Below, in pieces: positions 61,295 to 64,000 of a stretch of 64,000 nucleotides of DNA. Source of the stretch: an uncultured Paracoccaceae bacterium (GTDB taxonomy: Bacteria > Pseudomonadota > Alphaproteobacteria > Rhodobacterales > Rhodobacteraceae); NCBI GenBank assembly GCA_947499715.1, contig CANMPL010000002.1, forward strand, positions 124,001-188,000, in the 5' to 3' direction. The translations under genes were made by a program, and so were the position numbers. Under the pieces are notes generated by a model that worked only from the letters and a program-made list of their open reading frames with translations, was not told the origin of the DNA and searched no databases. Positions within the stretch are counted from its first letter, which is position 1; every line of letters begins with the position of its first letter.

Positions 61295-61753
61295 ATGAAA
61301 TTATCAGATCAGGATCGGGTGCTCTTGCGGGAATTGCAGCGGGACGCGGGGGCGTCGCTGGCGCAATTGGCAGAGCGGTGCGGCATGGCGACCTCGACCG
61401 TGTGGCGCAAGGTGCAGGATTTTGAGGGCGCGGGGCTGCTGGTGGGGCGTGTGGCCTTGCTTGACCCCAAGGCGGTCGGGGCGGGGCTATGCGTTTTTGC
61501 CACGGTGCGATTGCGCGATCATTCGGAAGAGGCGATTGCCGGATTTGCGCGGATGGTCAGCACCCAGCCCAATATTCTGGAGGCCCATGCGATTGCGGGT
61601 GGGGCCGATTACATGCTGAAGATCCGCTGTCGCGACGTAGAGGATTACGAGGTCTTCATGTCCCAGCATTTGCTGCGGGTCGGTGTCGTGAAATCGGTGG
61701 AATCGGCGTTCAGCCTGAAAGCGCTCAAGTTCACGACGGCACTGCCGCTTTAG
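61295..61753 (+). CDS. Lrp/AsnC-family regulator, probably of phhA
   Basis: This 152-residue regulator has an N-terminal helix-turn-helix (LRELQRDAGASLAQLAERCGMATSTVWRKVQ) and a C-terminal RAM effector domain (VSTQPNILEAHAIAGGADYMLKIRCRD). It starts 107 bases from divergent phhA, so it likely responds to an aromatic amino acid. ATG 61295 matches the family; the frame can be extended over the intergenic region without support. Confidence 0.88.
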   Translation: MKLSDQDRVLLRELQRDAGASLAQLAERCGMATSTVWRKVQDFEGAGLLVGRVALLDPKAVGAGLCVFATVRLRDHSEEAIAGFARMVSTQPNILEAHAIAGGADYMLKIRCRDVEDYEVFMSQHLLRVGVVKSVESAFSLKALKFTTALPL

Positions 61754-61826
61754 GCATCCCGGTAAGGCCATTGCCCCCTATGCCGCACCACGGTAAACGG
61801 CGCGTGGACAAACCAAGGGACCGGAT

Positions 61827-63341
61827 ATGGCCAAGGACAAGAAACAACCCAGACCCAAGGCGATCACGCCAAAGGGTTTCCGCGATTATTTTGGGGCAGA
61901 GGTGGCGCAGCGCCAGCAGATGCTGACCCAGATCGCTGGGGTGTATCATCGTTATGGCTTTGACGCGCTGGAAACGAGTGCTGTGGAAACGGTTGAGGCG
62001 CTGGGCAAGTTTCTGCCTGATGTGGACCGCCCGAATGAAGGCGTGTTTGCATGGGAAGAGGATAAGGATTGGCTGGCGCTGCGCTATGACCTGACGGCGC
62101 CGCTTGCGCGGGTCTATGCGCAATTTCGCAATGATCTGCCGACGCCCTATCGCCGCTACGCGATGGGACCGGTCTGGCGCAACGAAAAGCCGGGACCGGG
62201 GCGGTTTCGGCAGTTTTATCAATGCGATGCGGATACGGTTGGTTCCGGTTCAGTGGCCGCTGATGCCGAGATTTGCGCGATGTTGTCGGATACGCTGGAG
62301 GCCGTCGGCATCCCGCGCGGCGATTATGTGATCCGGGTCAATAACCGCAAGGTGCTGAACGGTGTGCTGGAGAATGTTTTTGGGCGCTTCGAGCCGGAAG
62401 ATGCCGTCGATGCTGAAATGGCGGAGGTTTTTGACAGAGCCATGAGCGAAAATATCTTACGCACGGCGGACAAGTTCGACAAAGTTGGTGTCAATGGCGT
62501 GCGGGAGCTTCTTACCACCGGAAGACTGGATGCTTCTGGGGCCTTTATCGAGGGCTTAGGACTGAATTCAGATCAAGCCGATGTCGTGATTGCCTTTTTG
62601 ACAGCTAAGGATGGTGACAACTCTCAAACATTGGAGAATTTGAGAGCATCTGTTGGAAACTCGAAGATTGGGGCTGAGGGTGTAGACGAACTTGAGGCAA
62701 TTGAAACTTTGCTCTCTGCTCAAGGTTACGGCTCGGACCGCATCACAATTGACCCCTCCGTCGTGCGCGGGCTCGGCTATTACACTGGGCCGGTCTATGA
62801 GGCTGAGCTGACCTTTGAAGTGACCGACGAAAAGGGGCGTCCGCGCAACTTTGGCTCGGTCGCTGGTGGCGGACGGTATGATGATCTGGTCAAGCGGTTC
62901 ACCGGGCAGGCGGTGCCTGCGACGGGGGTGTCCATTGGTGTGGACAGGCTCTTGGCCGCGCTGCACGCCAAGGGGCGGTTGGATACAGGCTCAGTCGGGC
63001 CGGTGGTCGTGACGGTGATGGATCGCGACCGGATGGCGGATTACCAAGGCATGGTTGCGGAGCTGCGTAACGCAGGCATCCGGGCAGAGGTTTATCTGGG
63101 CAACCCCAAGAACTTTGGCAATCAGTTGAAATATGCGGACAAGCGTAACAGCCCCGTCGCGGTGATCGCGGGCGGGGATGAGTTTGACGCCGGTGTTGTG
63201 CAGATCAAGGACCTCGTGCTGGGGGCGCAGATCGCCCAAAGTGCCAGCGCAGAAGAATGGAAGGACCGTCCGCAGCAGTTTGAAGTGTCGCGCGACGCGT
63301 TGGTCGCGAAAGTGCGCGAGATTTTGGCGGGGCAGGGCTGA
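61827..63341 (+). CDS. hisS: Histidine--tRNA ligase
   Basis: This 504-residue class II aminoacyl-tRNA synthetase has motif 2 in [24 protein letters not shown], histidine-binding [12 protein letters not shown], motif 3-side [12 protein letters not shown] and a C-terminal anticodon-binding domain. Between about 62,440 and 62,745 the codons become AT-rich (TTA, GGA, AGA, TCT, ACA), unlike the rest of the gene. Its stop overlaps the hisZ start by one base (TGATG), as usual in hisS-hisZ-hisG sets. Confidence 0.95.
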   Translation: MAKDKKQPRPKAITPKGFRDYFGAEVAQRQQMLTQIAGVYHRYGFDALETSAVETVEALGKFLPDVDRPNEGVFAWEEDKDWLALRYDLTAPLARVYAQFRNDLPTPYRRYAMGPVWRNEKPGPGRFRQFYQCDADTVGSGSVAADAEICAMLSDTLEAVGIPRGDYVIRVNNRKVLNGVLENVFGRFEPEDAVDAEMAEVFDRAMSENILRTADKFDKVGVNGVRELLTTGRLDASGAFIEGLGLNSDQADVVIAFLTAKDGDNSQTLENLRASVGNSKIGAEGVDELEAIETLLSAQGYGSDRITIDPSVVRGLGYYTGPVYEAELTFEVTDEKGRPRNFGSVAGGGRYDDLVKRFTGQAVPATGVSIGVDRLLAALHAKGRLDTGSVGPVVVTVMDRDRMADYQGMVAELRNAGIRAEVYLGNPKNFGNQLKYADKRNSPVAVIAGGDEFDAGVVQIKDLVLGAQIAQSASAEEWKDRPQQFEVSRDALVAKVREILAGQG

Positions 63342-64000
63342 TGCAACCGCTTGAGATTGCGGCAGAGGCGGCCCGCCTGCGGGCGCTGTTCGAGGCTGAG
63401 GGCGCTACAGCGGTGGACGCCGATATTCTGCTGTCGGCAGAGACGTTGCTGGACCTTTATGGAGAGGACATCCGGGCGCGGGCCTATCTGACAACGGATC
63501 CGTTTGGCGGAGAGATGGTCTTGCGACCAGACTTTACCGTGCCTGTCGTCGAGCAGCACATGCGGTCCCATGCCGATCCCGCACGCTATACCTATGCGGG
63601 CAAGGTGTTCCGCAAGCAAGAGGACGTCCCCGAGCGGGCACATGAATATGCTCAAGTCGGGTTCGAGGTGTTTGATGGCCGCGATCCAGCGGGCGCGGAT
63701 GCGGCCGTGTTCGCCGCGATTTCAAAGGCTTTGGATGGTCTGGATGTGACACCGGTGACGGGTGATATCGGGATCCTGATGGCTGCGGTGCAGGGGTTGA
63801 AGACGTCACAGACGCGCAAGGCAGCGCTGATGCGGCACCTGTGGCGGCCACGCAAGTTTCGATCTTTGCTGGACCGGTTTGGCGGCCGCACGCCGCCATC
63901 GCCCACGCGCACGGCGCTTTTGGCGCAAGAGGATCCCTTGGCCGATGTGGGGCAGGTCGTTGGCTTGCGGTCACGGGCGGAGATCGCCACACGGATCGCG
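63341..64000 (+). CDS. hisZ: ATP phosphoribosyltransferase regulatory subunit HisZ (3' truncated)
   Basis: The window ends inside this gene, leaving 220 codons. It is a catalytically dead HisRS-like protein that pairs with short HisG in histidine synthesis. Visible are LRPDFTVPVVEQHM, YAGKVFRKQEDVPERAHEYAQVGFEVF and a helical stretch to the edge. hisG is expected just beyond the window. Confidence 0.9.
   Translation, partial: MQPLEIAAEAARLRALFEAEGATAVDADILLSAETLLDLYGEDIRARAYLTTDPFGGEMVLRPDFTVPVVEQHMRSHADPARYTYAGKVFRKQEDVPERAHEYAQVGFEVFDGRDPAGADAAVFAAISKALDGLDVTPVTGDIGILMAAVQGLKTSQTRKAALMRHLWRPRKFRSLLDRFGGRTPPSPTRTALLAQEDPLADVGQVVGLRSRAEIATRIA

Overview
The window is a contiguous piece of a bacterial chromosome, roughly 60% G+C by eye and densely coded. 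It comes from an alphaproteobacterium of the order Rhodobacterales (Roseobacter-type, Rhodobacteraceae sensu lato). The evidence is a SAM/SAH-type riboswitch in front of metK (a Rhodobacterales-restricted RNA), a VPLPA-CTERM surface protein, an Irr-type Fur regulator, the gene order dnaX-ybaB-recR and miaB...phoH-ybeY-corC-lnt-metK-trmB, a class II aroA followed by cmk, and the family-typical intergenic element containing TTTTGGCCAAAA. No phage, plasmid functions, complete insertion sequence or CRISPR array was seen. The species cannot be named from the sequence.

Layout. 1-2.8 kb: dnaX (5' truncated by the window edge), ybaB and recR. 2.9-4.7 kb: a two-domain membrane-anchored alpha/beta hydrolase. 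5-12.4 kb: a minus-strand catabolic block with a taurine:pyruvate-transaminase-like enzyme behind a five-gene overlapping operon (GntR/FCD regulator, DapA-like aldolase, aldehyde dehydrogenase, non-pyrrolysine MttB-family methyltransferase, FAD amine oxidase). This is a candidate route for a methylated amine or betaine. 12.5-20.8 kb: a membrane-anchored NYN nuclease-like protein, an EEP lipoprotein, uvrB, a VPLPA-CTERM protein, a peptidase-like protein without its catalytic residues, an M29 aminopeptidase and an NDUFS4-like complex I protein, followed by tRNA-Arg(TCT). 21.3-25 kb: a kinase-like protein, a CAP lipoprotein, an acyltransferase/CdsA pair and a GFA protein. 25-26.75 kb: a PspA/YiaA membrane-stress operon with a TetR gene and four matching palindromic operators. 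26.8-36.8 kb: metabolic and transport genes, nearly all on the minus strand.

36.9-41.7 kb: an FKBP, a tiny membrane-peptide candidate with its own terminator, and fabI, fabB and fabA, which are separated by two opposite-strand genes. 41.7-47.1 kb: a DUF1963-type protein, a desaturase, a TIM-barrel enzyme, Irr, a decayed REP-type transposase and a glycosyltransferase-like protein. 47.2-55.8 kb: the conserved housekeeping run miaB to trmB, interrupted by an OmpA-like protein and a small lipoprotein that share a sequence module. 55.9-61.8 kb: aroA-cmk, a secreted YbjN-like protein, a GNAT, a class IV transaminase, slyX, and phenylalanine hydroxylase divergent from an Lrp regulator. 61.8-64 kb: hisS, with an internal patch of different base composition, and the start of hisZ.

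The most rewarding items are the MttB operon, the TetR-controlled psp operon with its operator series, the shared module of the OmpA/lipoprotein pair, the broken fab cluster and the mosaic hisS.
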